Program-made: the position numbers and the translations under genes
Source of the DNA: Thermoanaerobaculia bacterium
GTDB lineage: Bacteria > Acidobacteriota > Thermoanaerobaculia > Gp7-AA8
DNA length: 35,700 nt
Assembly: GCA_017883205.1 (NCBI GenBank)
Contig: JADGNZ010000059.1
Coordinates: forward strand, 1-35,700
Direction of reading: 5' to 3'
Part shown: piece after piece, positions 1-6,915 of the stretch
Layout: every line of letters begins with the position of its first letter
How positions within the stretch are numbered: the stretch's first letter is position 1
The notes under the pieces: model-generated
Databases searched by the model: none
The model's input: only the letters and a program-made list of their open reading frames with translations
What the model was told of the DNA's origin: nothing

Positions 1-18
1 ACGCCTTCCAATCGAGCG

Positions 19-51
19 CCTTCTCCCCCACGCTTCTTGTGGGGGAGAAGG
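19..51. repeat. Perfect palindrome of CTTCTCCCCC type
   Basis: Two 13-bp arms (19-31 and 39-51) are exact reverse complements around a 7-nt loop. The sequence after it, ending in a 'ggatgaggg' motif near 61-70, resembles a dispersed intergenic repeat type found in many bacterial genomes. It lies downstream of the minus-strand glycosyltransferase and could act as its terminator, although no T-tract follows. Positions 52-108 hold nothing else I can recognise. Confidence 0.8.
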
Positions 52-108
52 TGGCGAAGCCGGATGAGGGGGCGTTTGACTGTCGCGCACCGTTGCCGAG
101 CAGCCGGA

Positions 109-1038
109 CTAACGTCTGCTCGCGCGCATTGCTCCCCACACGATGCCGGCAAAGTAGACGGCGTGGTGTGCTGCGAAGGCGAACGGGAGCACGATCCAGT
201 CGCGCTTCGGGAGGCGGGTGACGCGCGAGCTGAGGATCAGTGTGAAGACAATGTACGGAATGAACGCGATCGGCGAAGCGAGGATGGCGATCGTTCCGAC
301 GAAGAGGAAAGCCCAGATCTTCCGGTTCTTCGCGTAGGCCGCCGATCCGCGGCGCAGCATCTCCCCTGTCTTTACTCGATAGCGCCATCGCTGGCGAAGA
401 TACGGACCGGGGAATGGACGCCGGCGATGAAACACGCGAACGCCGGAGTGATACACGACGGCGGGCATGAGCGACGCAATCAGCGATGTGTCTTCGCCGA
501 TGTAGCCGATCGACTCATCGAATCCGCGAAAGGCGCTGCGGCGCACGAACAGATTCACCAGCGCGATGTCGCTCGCGCTCGTCACCGGAAAGACGCCTGG
601 CCTGTTCTCGTGGCAGGCCAGACCGCTGCCGATGAGCGGCGTCGCCAACAGCGTTTCCGCGATGAGCTCGGCGCGCGTCGAGTCGGCGGGAGCGGGATCG
701 GGGCCGCCCAGAATGGCGATGTCAGGATGAGCATCGAGATAGGCAACTGCCGTGGCGAGCCAGCCAGCGTCAGCCGTGGCGTCGTCGTCGATGAAGGCCA
801 GGATCTCGCCCTGCGCCTCGGAAACCGCTCGATTTCTTCGAGTTGCGGGATTACGATCCGGCTCGATGACGTTTCGGACCGCGTTCCCAGGCTGCATCGT
901 CAACGGCGTCGCAGAGACAAGAATCAGCTCAAAAGCGAACGGCGCCTCCTGACGCAGCACCGACTCGATCGCGCGCTCCGCGTCGCCGCCGATTCGCTCC
1001 ACAGGCATGATGACGGAAACTTTGACGGCGGCGGGCAT
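109..1038 (-). CDS. Family 2 glycosyltransferase with C-terminal membrane segments
   Basis: Predicted inverting GT-A glycosyltransferase of about 309 residues, using a nucleotide-activated sugar. The N-terminus (VKVSVIMPV) is the first strand of the GT2 fold. AFIDDDATAD near residue 90 carries the metal-binding Asp cluster, and GEDTSL near residue 175 is a plausible acceptor-side acidic motif. The last 70 residues contain two or three hydrophobic helices, so the enzyme is probably anchored in the inner membrane with a cytoplasmic catalytic domain. An upstream in-frame ATG at 1083 exists, but it lies beyond the promoter palindrome, so 1038 is preferred. There is no Shine-Dalgarno; a TAATCT box ends 11 nt before the ATG. 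The gene is divergent from another GT2 gene, suggesting a shared role in surface glycan or glycolipid synthesis. Substrate unknown. Confidence 0.85.
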   Translation of the reverse strand: MPAAVKVSVIMPVERIGGDAERAIESVLRQEAPFAFELILVSATPLTMQPGNAVRNVIEPDRNPATRRNRAVSEAQGEILAFIDDDATADAGWLATAVAYLDAHPDIAILGGPDPAPADSTRAELIAETLLATPLIGSGLACHENRPGVFPVTSASDIALVNLFVRRSAFRGFDESIGYIGEDTSLIASLMPAVVYHSGVRVFHRRRPFPGPYLRQRWRYRVKTGEMLRRGSAAYAKNRKIWAFLFVGTIAILASPIAFIPYIVFTLILSSRVTRLPKRDWIVLPFAFAAHHAVYFAGIVWGAMRASRR

Positions 1039-1047
1039 GGGCGCTGC

Positions 1048-1104
1048 GTAGATTAGTGGATTCGCCACCAATCTACTGATCACTCCACGAATCGACTAAT
1101 CTAC
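1048..1104. promoter_or_regulatory. Palindromic divergent promoter region
   Basis: Arms at 1048-1064 and 1088-1104 are reverse complements at 16 of 17 positions. Each arm carries a TAATCT hexamer that can act as a -10 box, one for each flanking glycosyltransferase gene. It may be a mobile palindromic repeat that supplies promoters in both directions, or a joint operator. Confidence 0.55.
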
Positions 1105-1122
1105 GGACCCACCACACACCGC

Positions 1123-2367
1123 ATGAAGCTTATCGTTCAAATACCAGCCTTCAACGAAGAAGCGACGATCGCCCAGACGCTTCGCGACATCCCGAAGAAA
1201 ATTGACGGCATCACGGCCATCGAGACCCTCGTCGTCGACGACGGCTCGTCCGACAACACCGCCGCCGTGGCGCGAAAAGCCGGTGCGACGCATGTCGTTC
1301 AGCTCAAGAGCCATCGCGGCCTGTCGTCGGCGTTCCTTGCCGGCATCGATGCCTCCCTCCGCCTCGGCGCCGACATCATCGTCAACACCGACGCCGACAA
1401 TCAGTACGCCGGCAGCGACATCCCCAAGCTCATCTCCCCCATCATGCGCGGCACCGCGGACGTCGTGGTCGGCGACCGCGAGGTGTCGAAGTCGCCGCAC
1501 ATGTCGGCGATCAAACGGCTGCTGCAGCGCATCGGCAGCCGGACTGTTGGTCTCGCTTCCGGGCTGCGCGTCGGCGACGTCACCAGCGGCTTCCGGGCGT
1601 TCTCCAGAGAAGCGGCGACGCAGATCAACGTCTTCAATCCATTCACCTACACGCTCGAAACCATCATTCAAGCCGGCAACCGCAACCTCGGCGTCCAATC
1701 AGTACCGGTGCGCACCAACGCGCCGACGCGCCCATCGCGGCTCTATCACGGCATCTTCACGTACCTTCGCAAGTCGGCCGCAACGATCTTCCGCATCTAC
1801 ACGATCTACAAACCGCTCAAGACATTCTTCGCGATCGGGGCTGTTCTTCTTTTGGCCGGCACCATCCTCGGCGGCCGCTTCGTCTGGCACTTCGCGCAAG
1901 GCGACCGCGCCGGTCACATCCAGTCGCTGATCCTGGCCGCGGTCTTTCTCATCATCGGCTTCCAGACGTTGCTCATCGGGCTCGTGGCCGATCTCATCTC
2001 CGTCAATCGCCGTCTCAGCGAAGAAGTGCTCGTGCGCCTAAAACGCGCCGAGGCGCCGCCTGCTGTCGAACACCGTCCGCAGCCAGCCATTCGCGACACG
2101 CGTCCTGCACGACCTCAACCGCAGCCGCGACGCGAGCGTCCAGCAGCGCCGCCCGAAGCGAAGACTGCATCGACGCAATGGGTGTGGCTCCTGGACGAAG
2201 ACAAGCTGCACGACCGCGCGAAGCCGGCAGAGACACCGATCCTCGAACCAGATCTCGACGACGATGGGCCAGACGAGCAGCCTGCTGCGGTTGGTGGTGC
2301 CCCGCGCCGTCGCCGGCGTCGTCGCGGTGGACCGCGCCCGAAGCCGGCTGGCGGACCGACCGAGTAG
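1123..2367 (+). CDS. Family 2 glycosyltransferase, DPM1/ArnC-like, with basic tail
   Basis: 414 residues. Residues 1-225 form a GT-A domain of the dolichyl/undecaprenyl-phosphate sugar transferase type: IPAFNEEATI at the start, VVDDGSSDNT near residue 38 and NTDADNQY near residue 87 (the DXD metal site). Two membrane helices follow at about 235-255 and 270-295, as in polyprenyl-phosphate glycosyltransferases, so it probably charges a lipid carrier at the inner membrane. The last 85 residues are an unusual proline- and arginine-rich, likely disordered tail ending in a run of seven arginines. No Shine-Dalgarno is visible before the ATG. A TAATCT box lies 20 nt upstream inside the divergent palindrome. 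The sugar and acceptor cannot be told from sequence. Confidence 0.88.
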   Translation: MKLIVQIPAFNEEATIAQTLRDIPKKIDGITAIETLVVDDGSSDNTAAVARKAGATHVVQLKSHRGLSSAFLAGIDASLRLGADIIVNTDADNQYAGSDIPKLISPIMRGTADVVVGDREVSKSPHMSAIKRLLQRIGSRTVGLASGLRVGDVTSGFRAFSREAATQINVFNPFTYTLETIIQAGNRNLGVQSVPVRTNAPTRPSRLYHGIFTYLRKSAATIFRIYTIYKPLKTFFAIGAVLLLAGTILGGRFVWHFAQGDRAGHIQSLILAAVFLIIGFQTLLIGLVADLISVNRRLSEEVLVRLKRAEAPPAVEHRPQPAIRDTRPARPQPQPRRERPAAPPEAKTASTQWVWLLDEDKLHDRAKPAETPILEPDLDDDGPDEQPAAVGGAPRRRRRRRGGPRPKPAGGPTE

Positions 2368-2377
2368 CAAACCTCTT

Positions 2378-2435
2378 AACCACAGAGACGCAGAGGTCGC
2401 GGAGGTCTCTCCGTGTCCTCAGTGTCTCTGTGGTT
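2378..2435. repeat. CCACAGAGAC palindromic repeat, copy 1
   Basis: The 12-bp arms at 2378-2389 and 2424-2435 are exact reverse complements, with further imperfect pairing inside. A related element is at 6271-6318. It sits between two convergent genes, so it may serve as a bidirectional terminator. Confidence 0.8.
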
Positions 2436-2454
2436 GCTTAGTCTTTCCGATGAG

Positions 2455-3249
2455 CTACGCGTACACGCTGATGAACCGCGCGGTCACGGCCGCGGCCATG
2501 CTCAGCTCGAACGGGACATGAATCAGCGGATGGATGGCGTTGTAGGTGTGGCCTGCTTTGGCGATGATGACGCGTGAGGCGTCGCGCGCGTACGTGGCGA
2601 TCTCGATCGATTCAGCGGCCGGCACGCTCTCGTCGCGGGCGCCGTGGATGACGAGAACTGGCTGCTCGATCTGCGTCGTGCGGGCGAGAATGTCCAAGTG
2701 GTCGCGATGCGCTTCTATGTCGTCCAGCATCCGCGTCGACATCCGCATGATCTGTTTCGTGCGCGTGTTCTCCACCTCGACGTATCCGACGCGGCGCCAC
2801 ATCGACTTCGTGGCCTCATCCCAACGGTCGGTGCGCGCGATCGCGCTCCACGTCACGATGCCGGAAAGATTCGCGATCCCATCAGCGGCCATGAGCGCCA
2901 CGCCACCGCCGCGCGAATGGCCGACCAGGAACGTCGGCGCATCGACACGCTCCTGACAGAAGCGCACGACCTTCTGGAGGTCGGCGATCTGTCCCGAGTA
3001 CGTGTCTTCCGCGAAGAGGTCGAGGCGGTCGAAGACGTCGGGCTGCTCGCCGATGCCGCTTCGCGACATGTTGAAGCGGCAGACAGCGAACTTGTCGTTG
3101 CAGAGCATCTCGCCGAGCCACGGAAAGAAGCCCCAGTCCTTGAATCCCTTGAACCCATGCACGATGACGACGAGCGCCTTCGCCCCGGCCGGCACGTCGA
3201 GGTCGCCGCGGATCGGAAGTCCTTCGTCAGAGAGGATGGTGAAGGGCAT
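2455..3249 (-). CDS. Alpha/beta hydrolase (serine hydrolase)
   Basis: About 264 residues, a normal size for a single-domain cytoplasmic alpha/beta hydrolase. Visible features, counted from the upstream ATG at 3258: oxyanion-hole region VIVHGFKGFKDWG near 32-43, nucleophile elbow GHSRGGG with Ser115, acid Asp209 in HGARDESVP and base His237 in KAGHTYN. No lid domain stands out. The HGFKGFKDWG pattern is typical of the YitV/BAAT-like peptidase or esterase group; the substrate is unknown. ATG 3249 begins one base after the ychF stop, while ATG 3258 would overlap ychF by 8 nt. Either way it is translationally linked to ychF and probably in the same operon. Confidence 0.85.
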   Translation of the reverse strand: MPFTILSDEGLPIRGDLDVPAGAKALVVIVHGFKGFKDWGFFPWLGEMLCNDKFAVCRFNMSRSGIGEQPDVFDRLDLFAEDTYSGQIADLQKVVRFCQERVDAPTFLVGHSRGGGVALMAADGIANLSGIVTWSAIARTDRWDEATKSMWRRVGYVEVENTRTKQIMRMSTRMLDDIEAHRDHLDILARTTQIEQPVLVIHGARDESVPAAESIEIATYARDASRVIIAKAGHTYNAIHPLIHVPFELSMAAAVTARFISVYA

Positions 3250-3250
3250 C

Positions 3251-4345
3251 TCACACATTGAATCGAAACAGAATCACGTCTCCGTCCTGGACAACGTAAT
3301 CCTTTCCCTCGCTGCGCATCTTCCCGGCTGCTTTCGCGCCGGGCTCGCCGCCGAGGGATACGTAATCGTTGTAAGCGATGGTTTCGGCGCGAATGAAGCC
3401 GCGCTCGAAGTCGCTGTGAATCTTGCCGGCCGCCTGCGGCGCTTTCGAGCCGTTGTTGATCGTCCAGGCACGCGCTTCTTTCGGACCGGCGGTGAAGAAC
3501 GTCTCGAGATCGAGGAGCTTGTATGCGGCCCGAATGAGCGCGCTCAGGCCTGACTCCTGGAGGCCCATCTCGTTGAGAAAGTCGGCGCGCTCGGCGGGCG
3601 GCAATTGGGAGATCTGCGCTTCGAGCTCGCCGCAGATGACGACGATCTCGCCCTTCTTCTGCGCGGCCACGCTGCGTACCTTTTGCAGCATCGGGGTCTC
3701 TTTGCCGAGGTCGGACTCGGTGACGTTGGCGACGTAGAGAACCGGCTTGAGCGTGATCAGGTTCAGCTCGCGCAACGACTCGGCAGCCTCCTCGGTGAAG
3801 TCGACGGCGCGCAACGGCGTCCCGGCATCGATTGCCGTCTTCGCCTTCTCCAACGCTTCGGCCTGCGCGATGTACTCCTTCTGCCCTACGCGCGCGAGCC
3901 GCGCGACGCGGTCGAGTTTCTTGCTGACGGCGTCGAGATCGGCGAGCAACAGCTCCGTCTCGATCACCTCGATGTCGCGCTCGGGATCGACGGACCCTTC
4001 GACGTGCACGACGTTCGGATCATCGAAGCAGCGGACGACGTGAAGGATGGCGTCGGTCTCGCGGATGTTGGCGAGGAACTGATTGCCGAGCCCCTCCCCT
4101 TTCGACGCACCGCGCACAAGGCCGGCGATGTCGACGACGCGGAGGTCGGTGTAGACGGTCTGCTTGCTCTGCGCAAGCTCGGCAAGCTTGTCGAGCCGCG
4201 GATCGACGACGGGCACGATGCCGACGTTCGGCTCGATCGTGCAGAAGGGATAGTTTGCGCTCTGTGCTCCAGCGGCGGTGAGCGCATTGAAGATCGTCGA
4301 CTTGCCGACATTCGGCAGCCCGACGATTCCGACTGAAAGACCCAT
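3251..4345 (-). CDS. ychF: Ribosome-associated ATPase YchF
   Basis: 364 residues, the usual length of YchF/Ola1, an Obg-family P-loop protein that prefers ATP to GTP and binds ribosomes. The G1 motif GLPNVGKST lies at 9-17, the G3/switch region DIAGLVRGASKGEGLGNQF near 73-91, and the degenerate G4 motif NVTESD (NxxE rather than NKxD), diagnostic of the ATP-preferring subfamily, near 208. A TGS-like C-terminal domain includes AYNDYVSLGG and ends VILFRFNV. A GAGGAG Shine-Dalgarno lies about 10 nt before the ATG, unlike many genes in this window. It is the first gene of a two-gene operon with the hydrolase. The gap upstream, to 4668, is filled by two repeat copies. Confidence 0.97.
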   Translation of the reverse strand: MGLSVGIVGLPNVGKSTIFNALTAAGAQSANYPFCTIEPNVGIVPVVDPRLDKLAELAQSKQTVYTDLRVVDIAGLVRGASKGEGLGNQFLANIRETDAILHVVRCFDDPNVVHVEGSVDPERDIEVIETELLLADLDAVSKKLDRVARLARVGQKEYIAQAEALEKAKTAIDAGTPLRAVDFTEEAAESLRELNLITLKPVLYVANVTESDLGKETPMLQKVRSVAAQKKGEIVVICGELEAQISQLPPAERADFLNEMGLQESGLSALIRAAYKLLDLETFFTAGPKEARAWTINNGSKAPQAAGKIHSDFERGFIRAETIAYNDYVSLGGEPGAKAAGKMRSEGKDYVVQDGDVILFRFNV

Positions 4346-4368
4346 GTGTGTGTTGACTCCTCTGAGGA

Positions 4369-4495
4369 AGCAGAGATCGGGGACAAGAGATCAGGAAAGC
4401 AGAGATCAGAGAAGACAGATCAGAGATCAGGTAAGCAGACGCCACATCCTTGTCTCTTGTCTCTTGTCTCTGATCTCCTGTCTTCTATCTCTGGT
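4369..4495. repeat. Purine/pyrimidine foldback repeat, copy A
   Basis: The left half is built of short degenerate units (CAGAGATCAGAGACAAGAG type). The right half is their reverse complement (CTTGTCTCTTGTCTCTGATC type). The whole could form a long, slippery hairpin with a loop around 4437-4447. A second copy follows at 4548-4664. It lies upstream of ychF. Confidence 0.85.
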
Positions 4496-4547
4496 GCAAC
4501 CTGCCGCGGCGTGAACGGATGAGGGACGGGTGCGATTCCGGGAGGGC

Positions 4548-4664
4548 AGAGATCGGGTGGGACAGAGATCGGAGACAAGAGATCAGGAAAGCAGAGATCA
4601 GAGACAAGAGATCAGAGATCAGGTCAGCAAGCGCCTCATCCTTGTCTCTTGTCTCTGATCTCTG
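4548..4664. repeat. Purine/pyrimidine foldback repeat, copy B
   Basis: This has the same organisation and order of units as copy A, including the shared loop-side sequences (AGGTAAGCA/AGGTCAGCA and CATCCTTGTCTC). The right arm runs up to the end of glk. The 52 bp between the copies (4496-4547) are not repetitive, apart from a 'ggatgaggg' motif like that near position 61. Confidence 0.85.
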
Positions 4665-4667
4665 CAA

Positions 4668-5618
4668 CTACACCATCCTCGCCGCCATCTCTCCCGCGCC
4701 GAGGAGGCCGACTTTCGGGTTCGTGATCAAGTTCACGGGGATCTCCGCAAGGATGTGCTGGAAGCGGCCTTTGCGGAGAAAGGCCTGCATGAAGCGTCCG
4801 TCGGTGAACTGCTCGATGTTCTTGGCAGCGACGCCGCCGGCGAGATACACGCCCCCTCGGGCCAGCAGCCGCAGCGCCATGTTCCCCGCCTCGGCGCCGT
4901 AGATGTCGACGAAGATGGCGAAGGTGCGGGCGGCGACGGCATCGCCGGCAGCGAGCGATTTGGCGATCTCCATCGGCAGCGACTCGTCGTACGGACGGTC
5001 TTCACCGGTCAGAAAGTTGTGGATGTTGACGAGCCCCGCTCCGGAGAGGAGCCGCTCCCAGCTCACGTGGCCGTACTTCGCGTGGAGCGAAAGGAAGAGC
5101 CGCGTCTGCTCTTCATCCTGCGGCGCGAAGTCGGCGTGGCCGCCCTCAGAGGGAACGACGTTCCACTTGGCTCCCTCGTGAACGAGATTGGCCTGGCCGA
5201 GGCCGGTGCCGGCGCCGAGGATGGCGATGGGCGCGAAGTTGACGCGCGATCCCGCATTGAGGACGAGAAAATCGCCGTGCGCGAGAATCGGAACGCCGAG
5301 GGCGACGGCGTAGAAGTCGTTGATGAGGGAGACGCGTCCGATCGAGAACGTCTTCGCCAGCGCCGTCGCGTCCATCTTCCACGTCAGGTTCGTCACCTCG
5401 GCGCGATCGCCAAAGACCGGCCCCGCAACAGCGAAGCAAGCCGCTGCGACGGGACCAGCGACATGCGCGTCGAAAAACGCCTGGAGCATCGCATCGAACG
5501 TCGCGTACGCATTGCTCTCGTACCGCTCTTCCGCAGACACGAGCCGCCCCGCCTGCGATACATCGACGAGTTGCAGCAGAACCTTCGTCCCACCAATGTC
5601 CCCAGCGACGATCTTCAT
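4668..5618 (-). CDS. glk: Glucokinase (Glk family)
   Basis: 316 residues, normal for the bacterial glucokinase family, which phosphorylates glucose to glucose 6-phosphate with ATP in the cytoplasm. The phosphate-binding loop GDIGGTK is at 6-12. NDFYAVA near residue 100 carries the catalytic Asp. GAGTGLGQA near 135 and SEGGHADFAP near 157 are the adenosine- and sugar-binding segments of this family. A longer reading frame reaches 5693, but its extra residues are low-complexity Arg-rich, and family members start at the MKIVAGDIGG-like sequence. There is no Shine-Dalgarno; a TAGACT box ends 8 nt before the ATG, suggesting a leaderless message. With the GH63 and GlgX enzymes it would feed glucose from alpha-glucans into glycolysis. 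Confidence 0.93.
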   Translation of the reverse strand: MKIVAGDIGGTKVLLQLVDVSQAGRLVSAEERYESNAYATFDAMLQAFFDAHVAGPVAAACFAVAGPVFGDRAEVTNLTWKMDATALAKTFSIGRVSLINDFYAVALGVPILAHGDFLVLNAGSRVNFAPIAILGAGTGLGQANLVHEGAKWNVVPSEGGHADFAPQDEEQTRLFLSLHAKYGHVSWERLLSGAGLVNIHNFLTGEDRPYDESLPMEIAKSLAAGDAVAARTFAIFVDIYGAEAGNMALRLLARGGVYLAGGVAAKNIEQFTDGRFMQAFLRKGRFQHILAEIPVNLITNPKVGLLGAGEMAARMV

Positions 5619-5626
5619 GAGGACGT

Positions 5627-5632
5627 AGTCTA
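5627..5632 (-). promoter_or_regulatory. Putative -10 box for glk (TAGACT)
   Basis: TAGACT on the minus strand, 8 nt before the glk ATG, with no Shine-Dalgarno between. This fits a leaderless start. No clear -35 box. Confidence 0.35.
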
Positions 5633-5662
5633 TCGGAACGCTGCCGTCCCGGCGGCTGGCCT

Positions 5663-5680
5663 GGCGGCGTCCTCGCCGCC
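5663..5680 (-). terminator. GC hairpin between dinB-like gene and glk
   Basis: A perfect 7-bp stem (GGCGGCG/CGCCGCC) with a TCCT loop, 22 bases downstream of the DinB-like stop codon. It could end that transcript. No T-tract follows. Confidence 0.4.
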
Positions 5681-5702
5681 AACCCAACATCACCGCGAAA
5701 AC

Positions 5703-6194
5703 CTACATCACCTCATCCGCGCTCGTCCCATAAATCGCCGGCAGCGGCACATCGAGCATGCGCAGGTAAACCGAGAGCTGCCCGCGATGGTGATAGGAAT
5801 GGTTCATCAGGATCGAGCGGATGATTACGATCTTGCGCGTTTCGTTCAGCACCTGTCCGTTGCGGGCGAGTGTGAACGGCGACTTGAGCGCGTCGTCGTC
5901 CATCGCTCCGATCATCGCCATCGCCGCCTCGAGGTTGCGTTGATACGTGTCGACGAAGGAAGGATTCTCCGGCATCTGCGCCGGCCCCGCGTTGCTCACC
6001 TCAAAGGTCGACGCGCTGAGGACGCGCAACGCAATGGCAGGGATCGACGTGATATGCCACGCCAGCCGTCCGAGCGTCATCGACTTCGCATGCGGCGTCC
6101 ATCCCAACTGATCTGACGGCACGCGCTCCAGCATCCGCACCGTCGACTTCCCTTCCTGTTCCATTTCCGCAAGCAGAGCCTTGGCGAGTGCCAT
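5703..6194 (-). CDS. DinB-fold protein
   Basis: 163 residues from the start chosen, typical for the DinB/YfiT four-helix-bundle superfamily of metal-dependent transferases and hydrolases, some of which use bacillithiol or mycothiol. The metal-ligand histidines are visible in LAWHI near residue 43 and in NHSYHHRGQL near 140, the standard first and third positions. The open frame extends to 6275, but a strong GGAGG lies 8 nt before the ATG at 6194, so the extra 27 residues are probably not translated. The substrate is unknown. It lies upstream of glk and downstream of a second DinB-like gene; the two share little sequence beyond the fold motifs. Confidence 0.85.
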   Translation of the reverse strand: MALAKALLAEMEQEGKSTVRMLERVPSDQLGWTPHAKSMTLGRLAWHITSIPAIALRVLSASTFEVSNAGPAQMPENPSFVDTYQRNLEAAMAMIGAMDDDALKSPFTLARNGQVLNETRKIVIIRSILMNHSYHHRGQLSVYLRMLDVPLPAIYGTSADEVM

Positions 6195-6270
6195 CCGTAC
6201 GTCCTCCGGTTTGATCATACGGTTGGGAATCGCGATCCGATGTACTTGCGATTCAGTGAACAAAAAATCA

Positions 6271-6318
6271 ACCACAGAGACACCGAGACCACAGAGGTTT
6301 TCTCTGTGACTCTGTGGT
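6271..6318. repeat. CCACAGAG palindromic repeat, copy 2
   Basis: Outer arms ACCACAGAG (6271-6279) and CTCTGTGGT (6310-6318) enclose an inner hairpin CACAGAG-GTTTT-CTCTGTG (6290-6308). It is the same family as 2378-2435. It lies in the 132-bp gap between the two DinB-like genes. Confidence 0.8.
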
Positions 6319-6326
6319 GATGGTTC

Positions 6327-6800
6327 TTACTTCCCCGTTAGCATCCGACGCACGAGGACGAGTTGCCCGAGGTGGTAAGTGTTGTGGTCGGCGACGAGGA
6401 GGATCTGGGCCAGCCACGTGGCGCTCCCGCGCGGGATCTTGGCCAGGAGGTCGAAGGACTCGTCGTTCACCATCGCCACGAGTGCGGCGCGGCTGGCGTG
6501 GAACTTCGCCACGCTCTCGTCCCACGCCGTGTCGTTCGGAGGTTGCGGCGATGGCGGCCAGTAACCGGACGGAAAGTCGGGCGAGACGTGCGTGGCGTCG
6601 CCGCGCGAGTAGTCGAGGATGTCCGTCTGCGCGATGCGCATGTGCTCGAGCAGTTCCCACGGCGAATGCGGCGCGCCGTCAGGACGCTTTCCCCGCGCGG
6701 CGGCGGGAATGTCGGCGATGGCAGAGTCAAAGTCCTGATGGGCGTCGCCGCTGTCGAGGAGTGCGGCGATGTGTTCGCGAAGGGCGCTTGGCGTGTTCAT
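6327..6800 (-). CDS. DinB-fold protein
   Basis: 157 residues. The layout matches the DinB superfamily: HSPWELLEHMRIAQTDIL near residue 45 contributes the first histidine, and VADHNTYHLGQLVLVRR near 136-152 contributes the H-x3-H pair of the last helix. An AAAGGA Shine-Dalgarno lies 7 nt before the ATG, so the start is secure. The function is probably a thiol-dependent transferase or a metal-binding protein; the substrate is unknown. The protein is too unlike its DinB neighbour to look like a recent duplicate. The gap between this gene and the rRNA methyltransferase upstream is filled by a REP-like repeat. Confidence 0.85.
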   Translation of the reverse strand: MNTPSALREHIAALLDSGDAHQDFDSAIADIPAAARGKRPDGAPHSPWELLEHMRIAQTDILDYSRGDATHVSPDFPSGYWPPSPQPPNDTAWDESVAKFHASRAALVAMVNDESFDLLAKIPRGSATWLAQILLVADHNTYHLGQLVLVRRMLTGK

Positions 6801-6824
6801 GATTCGATCCTTTCAGCAAATGGA

Positions 6825-6915
6825 ATGGGGTCAGGTCTAAAGTCAAAGTGCCGAAGGATGAATATCGCCCGATGCAGAATCGTCTGCCGGCACTTTAGAC
6901 TTTAGACCTGACCCA
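6825..6915. repeat. GGGGTCAGGTCT REP-like palindrome, copy 1
   Basis: Arms of about 28 bp (6825-6853 and 6888-6915) are reverse complements with one or two differences and a central spacer. The right end abuts the stop codon of the methyltransferase gene. It belongs to the same subfamily as the copy at 7790-7885. Confidence 0.9.

Noticed and set aside
37-1056. 339-codon plus-strand open frame opposite the glycosyltransferase
   Set aside because: The minus-strand protein has clear GT2 motifs; the plus-strand product is Arg/Asp-rich without a domain.
4755-6116. Long plus-strand open frame opposite glk and dinB
   Set aside because: It lies antisense to two well-supported genes and encodes Arg/Glu-rich sequence typical of a GC-rich shadow frame.
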